Shown here piece by piece: positions 7,008 to 14,727 of a DNA stretch of 25,083 bases. Source of the DNA: a virus; the IMG/VR virus record IMGVR_UViG_3300025141_010114, positions 1 to 25,083 of that record. One strand, written 5' to 3'. The notes beneath the pieces were generated by a model, which saw only the letters and a list, made by a program, of their open reading frames with translations, searched no databases and was not told where the DNA came from. The first letter of the stretch is position 1, and each line of letters opens with the position of its first letter. Position numbers and translations under genes: made by a program.

Positions 7008-7691
7008 ATGAATACAGGAGAAATTAAGCAACTGTTTAAAGACTTTACTGATGAAGCTGATACAACTTTTATTACTGCAGCCAATGTAGAGTTGTACTGC
7101 CAAATTGGATATGATCAATTCCGTAGAAAAGTTAGTGAGTATGATCCCTTCTTTTACACTCAGACATTCACCTTTAATGTTTCAAGTGGTAATATTAATC
7201 TAAGTACACAAGCGCCTGTAGAGGAAGCAGCAGTCTTTCTATTAGGTTCTGGTGCTACACCTACTGCTCCACACGGTAAGATGTCTCAACTTATTAGAGT
7301 TGGTATTCAGACTAGTAGTAATCGATTGCCCGATTATTGGATGGCTGGTGCTACTTCTGAAGAGGATCTGATCAATGCTGTAAGAACTTACCTTCTAAAA
7401 GGACAAACTCTACATTTCGGTGAAGAAAGTTTAAGCACTACCGTAAGACTCGATTACGTTCCTGTGCAAAACATTGCCGGGGGATGGGCTGCAGCAGCAG
7501 CCTTTATTGATGACCTATCAGAATTTCACGATCTAATAGCTTTATATGCATATGGCAATTATGCTATCAGAGATGGTGCACCTAATCCTATAGTTGATGC
7601 CCAGTTATTAAGAAGAGAACAAGCACTCATAAGTTACTTAAGTCATGGAAGATCTCAAGAAGCAGCTAACCATGTGAGTTACGTACCATAA
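7008..7691 (+). CDS. Head-tail adaptor (connector) protein
   Basis: Directly after the portal and before the nozzle-like gene is a 227-residue protein, the usual place and size for the adaptor that extends the portal (the role of P22 gp4 or T7 gp11). The N-terminal half has helices (GEIKQLFKDFTDEADTTFI, YCQIGYDQFRRKV). A beta-rich centre follows, and a helical C-terminus carries FHDLIALYAYGNYAIRDGAPNP and LLRREQALISYLSHG, a layout common in these adaptors. The ATG is one base after the portal stop. Its ribosome site is supplied by the GGAGGAGGAGG that also encodes the portal Gly tail. The role is inferred from order and fold pattern; exact family membership is not proven. Confidence 0.78.
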   Translation: MNTGEIKQLFKDFTDEADTTFITAANVELYCQIGYDQFRRKVSEYDPFFYTQTFTFNVSSGNINLSTQAPVEEAAVFLLGSGATPTAPHGKMSQLIRVGIQTSSNRLPDYWMAGATSEEDLINAVRTYLLKGQTLHFGEESLSTTVRLDYVPVQNIAGGWAAAAAFIDDLSEFHDLIALYAYGNYAIRDGAPNPIVDAQLLRREQALISYLSHGRSQEAANHVSYVP

Positions 7692-10600
7692 TGGCTATCA
7701 AGGGTAAAGATGTAGAACTCCTAGTTGATGGGATGAATGCAGATTCAACTCACAAAGGTGCCTATATCCAGAATATGGATAGACATATTAACTGGAAGGT
7801 TCGTAAGGGGTTTGGTCAGAATAGTCAATTCGATACAACGATAGGTTGGGATGACTGGGAATTCGTCAAACATGTTGGTTCTAAATATATTAAAACTAAT
7901 TTCGGGCATGAACAGATTATTACTATCGGTTTAATTAAAACGTTTACTGGTAGCCTAGGGGGCAAGGATGCTGTCAATATTAAAGCTAGAGCAAAACGAG
8001 TAGGACAATACGTTCTAGCCTACATGGTATCAATCTATGATATTACTACAGATGAAGTATGGGAAGAGATAGTACACCCAAATACAAACGATGTTGCTCT
8101 AAATGGTAGTAACTGGAGGGGTGCTACTAACAACATGAGAGGACTAAGAGGTCGTTATGAGACATACTTTGAAGATGATGTAGAAACAAACTTATTTGCT
8201 GATTCTGATGCTAAGTTCTTCTTCGAAGAGGTTAATGATACACTTTTCCTAGGTGACTCTAGGACAGGTATTTTAGCTTATATCCCAGCAGTATTTGAAG
8301 GATCTCGAATTCAATCAACAGATGGTGTGCATCATAATGATTGGGCGCTTGGTTATTCTGAATCTTCTAGACTGCGAAGAGTTGCACCCCGTGATGGTGA
8401 CTTTGCTGATGCATATGCTTACCTAACACAGACTGAATTCCCAAATCCTATTGATATTACCTCAGTATTAAATCGTATTGTTTATGTAGATAAGAGCGCA
8501 ATCTACTTTAGTGATATAGGTAATCCCACCAGCATCATTGCTGATAATGTACTTCAAATATCTTCAGAGAATCCAATTACATCAATACAAGAATTGAATG
8601 GCAATCTTCTTATTTTCACAAAGAGTGAAACCTTTTATTACCAACCTTCTGTTGGGGTTGTAGTCTCAGCAGGTAGACTGCAGAAAGTCTCTAATCAAAT
8701 TGGCTGTATCAGCCCAAACACAATTGTTACTGCTGAAGGATCTGCTTTATGGATTGATGCAAATGGTGTATATACAAGCAACAATGGTATGGCAATTAAC
8801 ACCATATCAAAAGGTATAGAAAAACTCTTTACTGATTATATCAGTAATCCTCTTTCAAACTTCTTTAATAATACTGGTGTTATATCTAATGCTTCTCTTG
8901 GTACACTAGATCAGGGCAATCTGATTTTTAGATTTAAATCTGAACAAGTAAATGTCACCTTCGATCACATAAGGAAGAGCTTAATATTTTCTATTCCTAA
9001 AGAAAATATAGCTATGGTTTGGAATAGTAATGGCTGGAGTGTGTGGAACTTTGAATCGATTGCAGCCGCTACTAATCCTCAAGCTATAAAAAACATTGAT
9101 AATCCATGGTTTGTCATGGGAGAAAACCAGTTATATCTAATTGGATCTCCTGACAGATATAATATTACTAATGCTGCTCGATTTATCACTGGTACCGATG
9201 GCGCTGCTGATCCAGCATCTACTAGTCTAACTAATCAGCCCACCACACAAACACAGGGTGGTTCATATTACATATTAGAATATGGAAGAGGAGGCTCCCC
9301 TGATAGAACTGTTATTGCAAAAAATAATGGCAATAGCCCACAATATACAACAAAAGATAGGGTCGTTGAGGACCGTAGAGTTGCCCAAGGACGCTGGTAT
9401 TTTAACCCCGACAGCGATTATAATACAGATAACTATACAACTAGACAAGGGTTATTTGAAATTGGTGAATGGGTACCAATTAAAAAAGGTACTCTATTGC
9501 CTAGAAGTAGAGCAGGTGTCCAGAATACAGTACTGTATGATAAATCATTTTTAGTACCAGTATATTTTACACCTGATACGTCGTGGAGTTCATTAGCTCC
9601 TAGCTATGCATCAGACATAGCTAAATCATTTCCTGGCTTACCTACTGATATTTCATTGAATTTTGATTTTGATAATGTGCATTGGGCTTTCTATTTTAGA
9701 GATAATGCAAACTCAGCGCTTACTGACTATTATCAAGTTAATGCAATCTTTCCTCCTGAGAGAGTACGCTCAATGGGCGGGTGGGGTGCAGATACTGTGG
9801 AACCTGTAGTCGGACAGAGTAGTATCTTAATTAAAAAGGCGGCTGGTGGTGGGTGGTTAATGGCAAGAGATGGTTGGAAAGTCGATGCTATCTTTGATTA
9901 TGATCAGATTAGAAGTGTAGCATCATATCAATATGATGGAATGAATGTTAATAGGAGATATAGAAACCTATTGATGTGGCTTCCAATCTATTATACTGGG
10001 GGTAATCTCACAGGTACTAATGCTCAGGGTACTTCTTATCCTGCAGATGGAGCAGATGATGTTATGTCAGCAGGAATTACAGGAATTGCTGCCTATTATT
10101 CTAGAACTGCTGCTTTTGCCGGTGCTGATCATGCGAGTTATGGTGCCCAATTTTGTGACTTCTTTCACTTTGAACCTTCCTATCTAGATAAGACATGGAG
10201 GCAAGGTAAATCTGCTGGAGGTACCATAGCCAATGAAACTTGTGATCCTCAACAACCTATCGATTGGGTTTACAAATCAGAACAAGTTGGATTAGAAGAG
10301 GCAGCACAAGTAAAGGCTAGAAGCTTGTGGCTTAGAGTTAAAGCTCATGGAGTTGCAACTACTGGTAAAGCACGAGAAACCGACGAGTGTATATACGGAC
10401 AATTGAATGCTGTACTGGGTTCCGATTGGAAAGATTGGGTATCTCAATTTATTGATTATCAAGATACTGAAATTAATAAAGATATTCAAAGTATTCTTGA
10501 TGAGAATACCGGTATTGATGCCAATAATATCAGAAGCAGAATATATGATGCTTCTAATACCGTTAGTAAAAAGACCTTCAATAATCCTAGTATATATTGG

Positions 10601-10804
10601 GGCAGTGATTCAGCATCTTCTAGAGGGAACTATCTTATTGATGATGAGGAATATGATACGATTTGCATGTCGACATCGGTTAAAGGTGAATACTTTTCAT
10701 GGATGCTTTTTGGACATATGCAAGCTCCAGGAGAATCATTAGAAATTGATTCTGCAAAGGCTACAATTCGTCCCGCAGGTGGTAGAAGGAGGAAGGGTAG
10801 ATAA
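7691..10804 (+). CDS. Tail nozzle / tail tubular protein B-like
   Basis: This 1037-residue protein is probably the nozzle of the short tail, analogous to T7 gp12 and P22 gp10. The N-terminal part sets up repeated beta blades (WKVRKGFGQ, DAKFFFEEVNDTLFLGDS, NRIVYVDKSAIYFSDIGNPT). Residues 270-325 carry the telling series: SDIGNPTSIIADN, then SSENPITSIQELNGNLLIF, TKSETFYY, and later SALWIDANGVYTSNNG. This is the beta-propeller pattern of podoviral nozzles. It is longer than T7 gp12 (794 residues), and the extra C-terminal 500 residues are rich in Tyr, Trp, Asn and Gly, suggesting added receptor-facing or knob domains. It begins at a TAATG overlap with the adaptor. Its final codons form AAGGAGGAAG, the ribosome site of the next gene. 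Confidence 0.8.
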   Translation: MAIKGKDVELLVDGMNADSTHKGAYIQNMDRHINWKVRKGFGQNSQFDTTIGWDDWEFVKHVGSKYIKTNFGHEQIITIGLIKTFTGSLGGKDAVNIKARAKRVGQYVLAYMVSIYDITTDEVWEEIVHPNTNDVALNGSNWRGATNNMRGLRGRYETYFEDDVETNLFADSDAKFFFEEVNDTLFLGDSRTGILAYIPAVFEGSRIQSTDGVHHNDWALGYSESSRLRRVAPRDGDFADAYAYLTQTEFPNPIDITSVLNRIVYVDKSAIYFSDIGNPTSIIADNVLQISSENPITSIQELNGNLLIFTKSETFYYQPSVGVVVSAGRLQKVSNQIGCISPNTIVTAEGSALWIDANGVYTSNNGMAINTISKGIEKLFTDYISNPLSNFFNNTGVISNASLGTLDQGNLIFRFKSEQVNVTFDHIRKSLIFSIPKENIAMVWNSNGWSVWNFESIAAATNPQAIKNIDNPWFVMGENQLYLIGSPDRYNITNAARFITGTDGAADPASTSLTNQPTTQTQGGSYYILEYGRGGSPDRTVIAKNNGNSPQYTTKDRVVEDRRVAQGRWYFNPDSDYNTDNYTTRQGLFEIGEWVPIKKGTLLPRSRAGVQNTVLYDKSFLVPVYFTPDTSWSSLAPSYASDIAKSFPGLPTDISLNFDFDNVHWAFYFRDNANSALTDYYQVNAIFPPERVRSMGGWGADTVEPVVGQSSILIKKAAGGGWLMARDGWKVDAIFDYDQIRSVASYQYDGMNVNRRYRNLLMWLPIYYTGGNLTGTNAQGTSYPADGADDVMSAGITGIAAYYSRTAAFAGADHASYGAQFCDFFHFEPSYLDKTWRQGKSAGGTIANETCDPQQPIDWVYKSEQVGLEEAAQVKARSLWLRVKAHGVATTGKARETDECIYGQLNAVLGSDWKDWVSQFIDYQDTEINKDIQSILDENTGIDANNIRSRIYDASNTVSKKTFNNPSIYWGSDSASSRGNYLIDDEEYDTICMSTSVKGEYFSWMLFGHMQAPGESLEIDSAKATIRPAGGRRRKGR

Positions 10805-11475
10805 TGGCTAAAGTACGTGAATCAAGCATTATTAAACAAGAAGATAAACAAATTCAGAGCAATGCCTCCATTCGTGAAGAATGGAGATCAGATCTTGATT
10901 CGCTTGATATTACAACAAGAAATAATCCAGTACAGGAGCCAAAGAAAAAGAACAATATAATCACACTAGGTGCAGGTGAACATGGTGGTATGAAGCTTAC
11001 CAAGCCTACTACTAAGATTACTAGTAATACTGGTGCTACAATATCTAGACAAGTTGTGATTGAACAAGATGGTACAGAAACACCCTCAACAATGTTTAAT
11101 GGTGTTACCTTTATTTCTAGTAGATCTAACCCTGGTAGGAATAACTCCTCTATTTTAGTTAATATCAAATCAGGCTATGCTGTCTTCAATGGCTGTACCT
11201 TTATAAAGGATGCATCAGATCCACTAGATAATGATGGTACTGGTTGTTATATTGCTGTGCAAGAAGGTGCATATGCCACTTTTAGTGGCTGTGCATGGGC
11301 TACAGATACTAGTACTAAGTTAGTCAATGCAGATGATACAGGAGATCTTGTCTTTAATCATGGTGGAAATGCTAAAGCGGATTGTATAATAATGGGTGGT
11401 GTCAACGAAACAGGCTTGTCTAATCCTAGGAGCTTTAATAATGTTTTTATATTTCTTCCATTGGAGATTTTATAA
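10804..11475 (+). CDS. Beta-helix-like virion protein (probable spike or adhesin)
   Basis: This 223-residue protein has a charged, helical N-terminus (residues 1-60, KQEDKQIQSNASIREEWRSD), perhaps for docking to the tail. A region of stacked short strands follows: MFNGVTFISS, SGYAVFNGCTFIKD and GAYATFSGCAWATD over about 97-172. The spacing of F-x-G-C/V-T/A-F/W turns suggests a right-handed parallel beta-helix, a fold common in phage spikes. It is too short for a complete spike with enzymatic activity, and no catalytic pair is evident. It could be a cap or an adaptor for a longer fibre. It overlaps both neighbours by TAATG and sits just after the nozzle, where adhesins normally lie. Confidence 0.6.
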   Translation: MAKVRESSIIKQEDKQIQSNASIREEWRSDLDSLDITTRNNPVQEPKKKNNIITLGAGEHGGMKLTKPTTKITSNTGATISRQVVIEQDGTETPSTMFNGVTFISSRSNPGRNNSSILVNIKSGYAVFNGCTFIKDASDPLDNDGTGCYIAVQEGAYATFSGCAWATDTSTKLVNADDTGDLVFNHGGNAKADCIIMGGVNETGLSNPRSFNNVFIFLPLEIL

Positions 11476-12359
11476 TGAGTAATAGAAAAATAACTAAAGA
11501 ACAGTTTACTGATGGTACTACGATTGATGGTACTCGTATAGAAAAAGCCCTAGGCGATGTCGCTACTAGATTTAATAATGTAGAAAAAGGCGATTTAGAA
11601 AAACGATTTACACAGACTCAATATGTTATGGGATGCATGCCGTGTAAAAGAGATTACACCGGCGCTGAACTGGGCAAAGGCGTATTACACTTACAGTGGC
11701 TTAATGATACAAATTATTATAATCAAGTAGTCGACCCCGCAGACGATGCTCCTAGTAGTTATGATAATAGATATAGAGTTAAAGGATTTGGTACTGAGGG
11801 GGGTGATCTGTGGACAACACCTTTGATCTTTAAGAAACCAGTTATTGTAAAAGATATACACGTATTCTTCATAACAGATTTTTATGATTTTGGTTCTGAT
11901 GATTATGCTATCTTTCATGATGAAGAAGCTCACTATCAAGATCTAGATTCTCCTTATCCCCCGCTTAAGTGGACTGATGTACTCTTACATGTAGATTCTC
12001 CTTATCAATCAGAAAAACGAGCGTATAACCTTAAAGAATTATGCCGGCATGACTTTGAAGAGCAAGCCTACACTCTTAATCGTTACCAAGAATATCCTGA
12101 TTTTGCTGGTAAAGGTAGAGTTGAGTTTAATGATATGTTACCATTATTCCCTAGAACTACAAATAATAGTAAGGCAAATCAAACTCCTATTAATGGATTG
12201 GCAATTAACTTAAGTGATATTAATACACCTATTCCTAGAGACTCTAGGATTAGATTATCAATCCAGCCACCTAGGGCTCAGGTGGCGGGGTCCCCGCTAG
12301 GGTTCACCAATCAATATTATTCTGTAGTCTTGACAGTATATGAGGAGATAGTAGAATAA
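11475..12359 (+). CDS. Virion structural protein, possible tail adhesin component
   Basis: I cannot assign this 294-residue protein to a named family. Residues 1-50 (KITKEQFTDGTTIDGTRIEK, then ALGDVATRFNNVEKGDLEKRF) look like an attachment segment of a tail-associated protein. The rest is beta-rich with many Asp, Tyr and Pro residues and no signal peptide or membrane helix. CMPC at residues 54-57 could be a redox or metal pair but may be incidental. It is bounded by TAATG overlaps on both sides, with GGAG upstream, and lies between two other probable adhesin genes. Near the 3' end the coding sequence holds two GC-rich inverted repeats (12266-12297). Confidence 0.6.
   Translation: MSNRKITKEQFTDGTTIDGTRIEKALGDVATRFNNVEKGDLEKRFTQTQYVMGCMPCKRDYTGAELGKGVLHLQWLNDTNYYNQVVDPADDAPSSYDNRYRVKGFGTEGGDLWTTPLIFKKPVIVKDIHVFFITDFYDFGSDDYAIFHDEEAHYQDLDSPYPPLKWTDVLLHVDSPYQSEKRAYNLKELCRHDFEEQAYTLNRYQEYPDFAGKGRVEFNDMLPLFPRTTNNSKANQTPINGLAINLSDINTPIPRDSRIRLSIQPPRAQVAGSPLGFTNQYYSVVLTVYEEIVE
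12266..12297 (+). other. Two adjoining GC-rich inverted repeats inside a coding region
   Basis: GCCACCT (12266-12272) pairs perfectly with AGGTGGC (12280-12286). The 13-base palindrome GCGGGGTCCCCGC overlaps its end at 12285-12297. Both stand out in an AT-rich gene and lie some 60 bases before its stop. There is no T run, so this is not an intrinsic terminator. It may be an mRNA stability or processing structure, or chance. Confidence 0.5.
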
Positions 12360-14164
12360 TGGCTAAAATAGATCGCAGTAAAAAGAAATTAATAAGAGGT
12401 GTCAAACTTACAGTTGATCACACCTATGATGTATTAAATGAAGTGGGTGAGGGACTAGAACGTGAGATCGTAGCTGATCAAATGAAGCATGATCATTCCT
12501 ATTTCAGACTTAATTATCAGCTTCCCATTGCAACACCATGGACAACTACCGGCGCCGTTGATTCGAGTAGGGTTGATAACTGGTCATATCAATTTGGATT
12601 TGCATTGCCGCCTACTCAAGATCATTTTAATGATAAAGCACAATTAAGTACAGATACTCCAATTCCTATTTTAGATGAAATATCTTTTGGTTTTGATCAG
12701 AGAGATGAAAACTGTTTGTTAGAAGGTCCTCCTAGACAAATTAGTGGACTTTTAGAACTAGAAGATGGTAAGATGGTATTCAAAAATGAGAAAGATTCTT
12801 CCAGCATTGAATTTGTAATTTTCTCTAAAGCACAACAAATCTGGGATAGTAATACAAAAGATTATTCAAATGATGAAATGTTACGATTAGAATTACCAGC
12901 ATCAGCTTATATGTCTAGTTTAGCTAAGCTTAATCCGTTTGCTGTTGGTGATTTGAATAAAGCATTCAATCCCTATAAAACATATTTGTTAGCAGTTAGA
13001 TTAAATAACTTCTGGTATGACTATGGCGAAACAACAGCACAGCGAATGGAAGTTGCATCATTAACAATATCTCTTAAGTTTAAGATGAAACTTCTAGAAC
13101 CTGATATTGCTACTGCAGCATTAACATTGCCAAACTATCCTAAAGCACAATTGGATGATGGTGTAGGTGGTCTAGACGACTTTCCAGGGAATAGAGACGA
13201 TTTTACATGGGTCACAAAAACTCCCGATGTTGCTACAGCAGAGAAAGATATTACTGCTCAAGCCACGAATGTAGCAGTAGAAGGTGGAACCGCTCCCGGG
13301 ATAGGTACAACGATATCCGATATTGATAGAGAATTTACAAATAAGCTTAGTGGTGGTTGGAGTGAATATGGATTATGTGCTACCGATCAACAGATAAAAG
13401 CAGAAGCTGCATATGAAGTAATATCAGTACCTTTGTTTTGTACTGGAATTCCCGCATGTCAGGAAGGTGGAACTGTTAGTCCGGGCGATCCATACTATAT
13501 CAAAACCCAATTAAGATATTCGGATGATGATGGAGCTAGCGGTGGTGGCAATTCAGAAAATACAGAATTTGATAGAAGAATTATTCCCATTAAAAATCCA
13601 TTATTAATCCACGAAGTACTCATGTGGTATGGAGGTACTATTGACTCTGGTGTGGGTATTAATGTAGGAGTTGGTATTGCAACGGGGCTCAAAGGTGATC
13701 AACATAATTATCAACAAGTTGCCCTTATGTCTACTAATGGTGTTGATATAGATGATTTTACGATCGATACATGGAATGTACAACCTACTGAACCACAGAG
13801 TGCAACCTCAGGATATCTTAAGATTAATGAAACCGGACCTAAGTGGGAAACTGGAAAGTTAATTAAAATACCTATAGTATGGGGGCATACTGATCCAACT
13901 AGAACTACAACTTATCCTGTACAAAATGACTTTGGTGGTCGTCCTTTCTATGTGGGCAAAGGCACTAATATTACTGCCGATAGAACTAATGTTGGTGTCG
14001 ATGGAGGTGGTACTCCAAACTTTAGTCGTGCCTATGGTACTGAACAGTGGATTGAAGTAAGAATGACACTGGATCCACTAACTAAGAAGCTAGGGGAGCA
14101 GCAGATGCTTATTCCACCACAGGGATATTGGGTGTATCTAATCTGTAAAAAGACTTTGTGCTAA
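12359..14164 (+). CDS. Large beta-rich virion protein, probable adhesin or spike
   Basis: This 601-residue protein starts at a TAATG overlap with GAGGAG upstream. Residues 1-55 are helical and charged (KKKLIRGVKLTVDHTYDVLN, then EVGEGLEREIV). This segment loosely parallels the first 50 residues of the preceding protein, as if both attach to the tail in a similar way. The remainder is beta-rich with jelly-roll-like strand patterns (RMEVASLTISLKFKMKLL, TYLLAVRLNNFWYDYG) and a glycine-rich stretch near 390-395. It ends in PPQGYWVYLICKKTLC. It closes the adhesin group; a separate leader follows. I recognise no enzyme motif. Receptor binding is inferred from position and composition only. Confidence 0.6.
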   Translation: MAKIDRSKKKLIRGVKLTVDHTYDVLNEVGEGLEREIVADQMKHDHSYFRLNYQLPIATPWTTTGAVDSSRVDNWSYQFGFALPPTQDHFNDKAQLSTDTPIPILDEISFGFDQRDENCLLEGPPRQISGLLELEDGKMVFKNEKDSSSIEFVIFSKAQQIWDSNTKDYSNDEMLRLELPASAYMSSLAKLNPFAVGDLNKAFNPYKTYLLAVRLNNFWYDYGETTAQRMEVASLTISLKFKMKLLEPDIATAALTLPNYPKAQLDDGVGGLDDFPGNRDDFTWVTKTPDVATAEKDITAQATNVAVEGGTAPGIGTTISDIDREFTNKLSGGWSEYGLCATDQQIKAEAAYEVISVPLFCTGIPACQEGGTVSPGDPYYIKTQLRYSDDDGASGGGNSENTEFDRRIIPIKNPLLIHEVLMWYGGTIDSGVGINVGVGIATGLKGDQHNYQQVALMSTNGVDIDDFTIDTWNVQPTEPQSATSGYLKINETGPKWETGKLIKIPIVWGHTDPTRTTTYPVQNDFGGRPFYVGKGTNITADRTNVGVDGGGTPNFSRAYGTEQWIEVRMTLDPLTKKLGEQQMLIPPQGYWVYLICKKTLC

Positions 14165-14169
14165 ATCAG

Positions 14170-14185
14170 GATATATAAGAGGAGG
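14170..14185 (+). promoter_or_regulatory. Leader with GATATATAA and strong ribosome site before the internal-protein genes
   Basis: GATATATAA (14170-14178) runs directly into GAGGAGG, followed by the ATG at 14195. The same nine bases occur at 23856-23864, again a few bases before GAGGAGG. The TATATAA could act as a -10 element, but no convincing -35 lies 16-18 bases upstream. The shared leader marks two gene-group starts. Confidence 0.4.
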
Positions 14186-14194
14186 AGTTATACT

Positions 14195-14725
14195 ATGGCA
14201 AGTACAGCAATGAGAAAACTAGCAGCAGAAAAAGAAGCTTCTAGAGAAAGAATGAAAGAGAAGGCTAGAGCGTACGAAGGGATCGCTGCCGGCGGAGAAG
14301 ACGTAGCAAGGGGCGCCATTCGACAACAGGCAGCCACAGGATTAGCTGCTGCCATTTCTGCTGGGGGTGGTGGAGGTATGGGAGGTGGCATGCTAGCTGG
14401 AGCTAGACAGACTGCCCTATCTGCAGGTATGCAAGAGGCAACAGCAGTACAAGCTGCTAGAGAAAAAGCAGGACAAGTTGGTCTTGAAACTGAACAACTA
14501 ATTGCTGAAATAGGTTCTAAAGAAGCCGATGCTCAACAGAAGCGTGTTGATTATGAGGCTCAAATTCAAGCTATCTTTGCTGCTAATAAAGGATTCTTTG
14601 ATGATGATGAGGATTCTGCTGCTGATTCAATCTTAAGACTAGCTGATAATGAAGAAGATGGTGCAATTGCTGCAGAACTTAGGGCAAGAGCTAAAAGAGT
14701 ACGTGATCAAGTAGAGGACTTTTAA
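14195..14725 (+). CDS. Small internal virion (ejection) protein, T7 gp14-like in place and size
   Basis: This 176-residue protein is Ala-rich and helical, with a central Gly run (about 53-66, SAGGGGGMGGGMLAGA) flanked by amphipathic helices. The N-terminus is basic (KLAAEKEASRERMKEKAR) and the C-terminus acidic (FFDDDEDSAAD, then EEDG). It opens a trio of 176, 663 and 2377 residues that parallels T7 gp14 (196), gp15 (747) and gp16 (1318) in order. In T7 these leave the head first and build the channel across the envelope, with gp14 forming the outer-membrane pore. The Gly-flexed helical hairpin here is compatible with that. No direct sequence match to gp14 is claimed. Confidence 0.65.
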   Translation: MASTAMRKLAAEKEASRERMKEKARAYEGIAAGGEDVARGAIRQQAATGLAAAISAGGGGGMGGGMLAGARQTALSAGMQEATAVQAAREKAGQVGLETEQLIAEIGSKEADAQQKRVDYEAQIQAIFAANKGFFDDDEDSAADSILRLADNEEDGAIAAELRARAKRVRDQVEDF

Positions 14726-14727
14726 TT

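Noticed and set aside
10407-10742. Plus-strand open frame of 111 codons within the nozzle-like gene
   Set aside because: It is nested out of frame in a continuous gene, with Ile-rich shadow composition.
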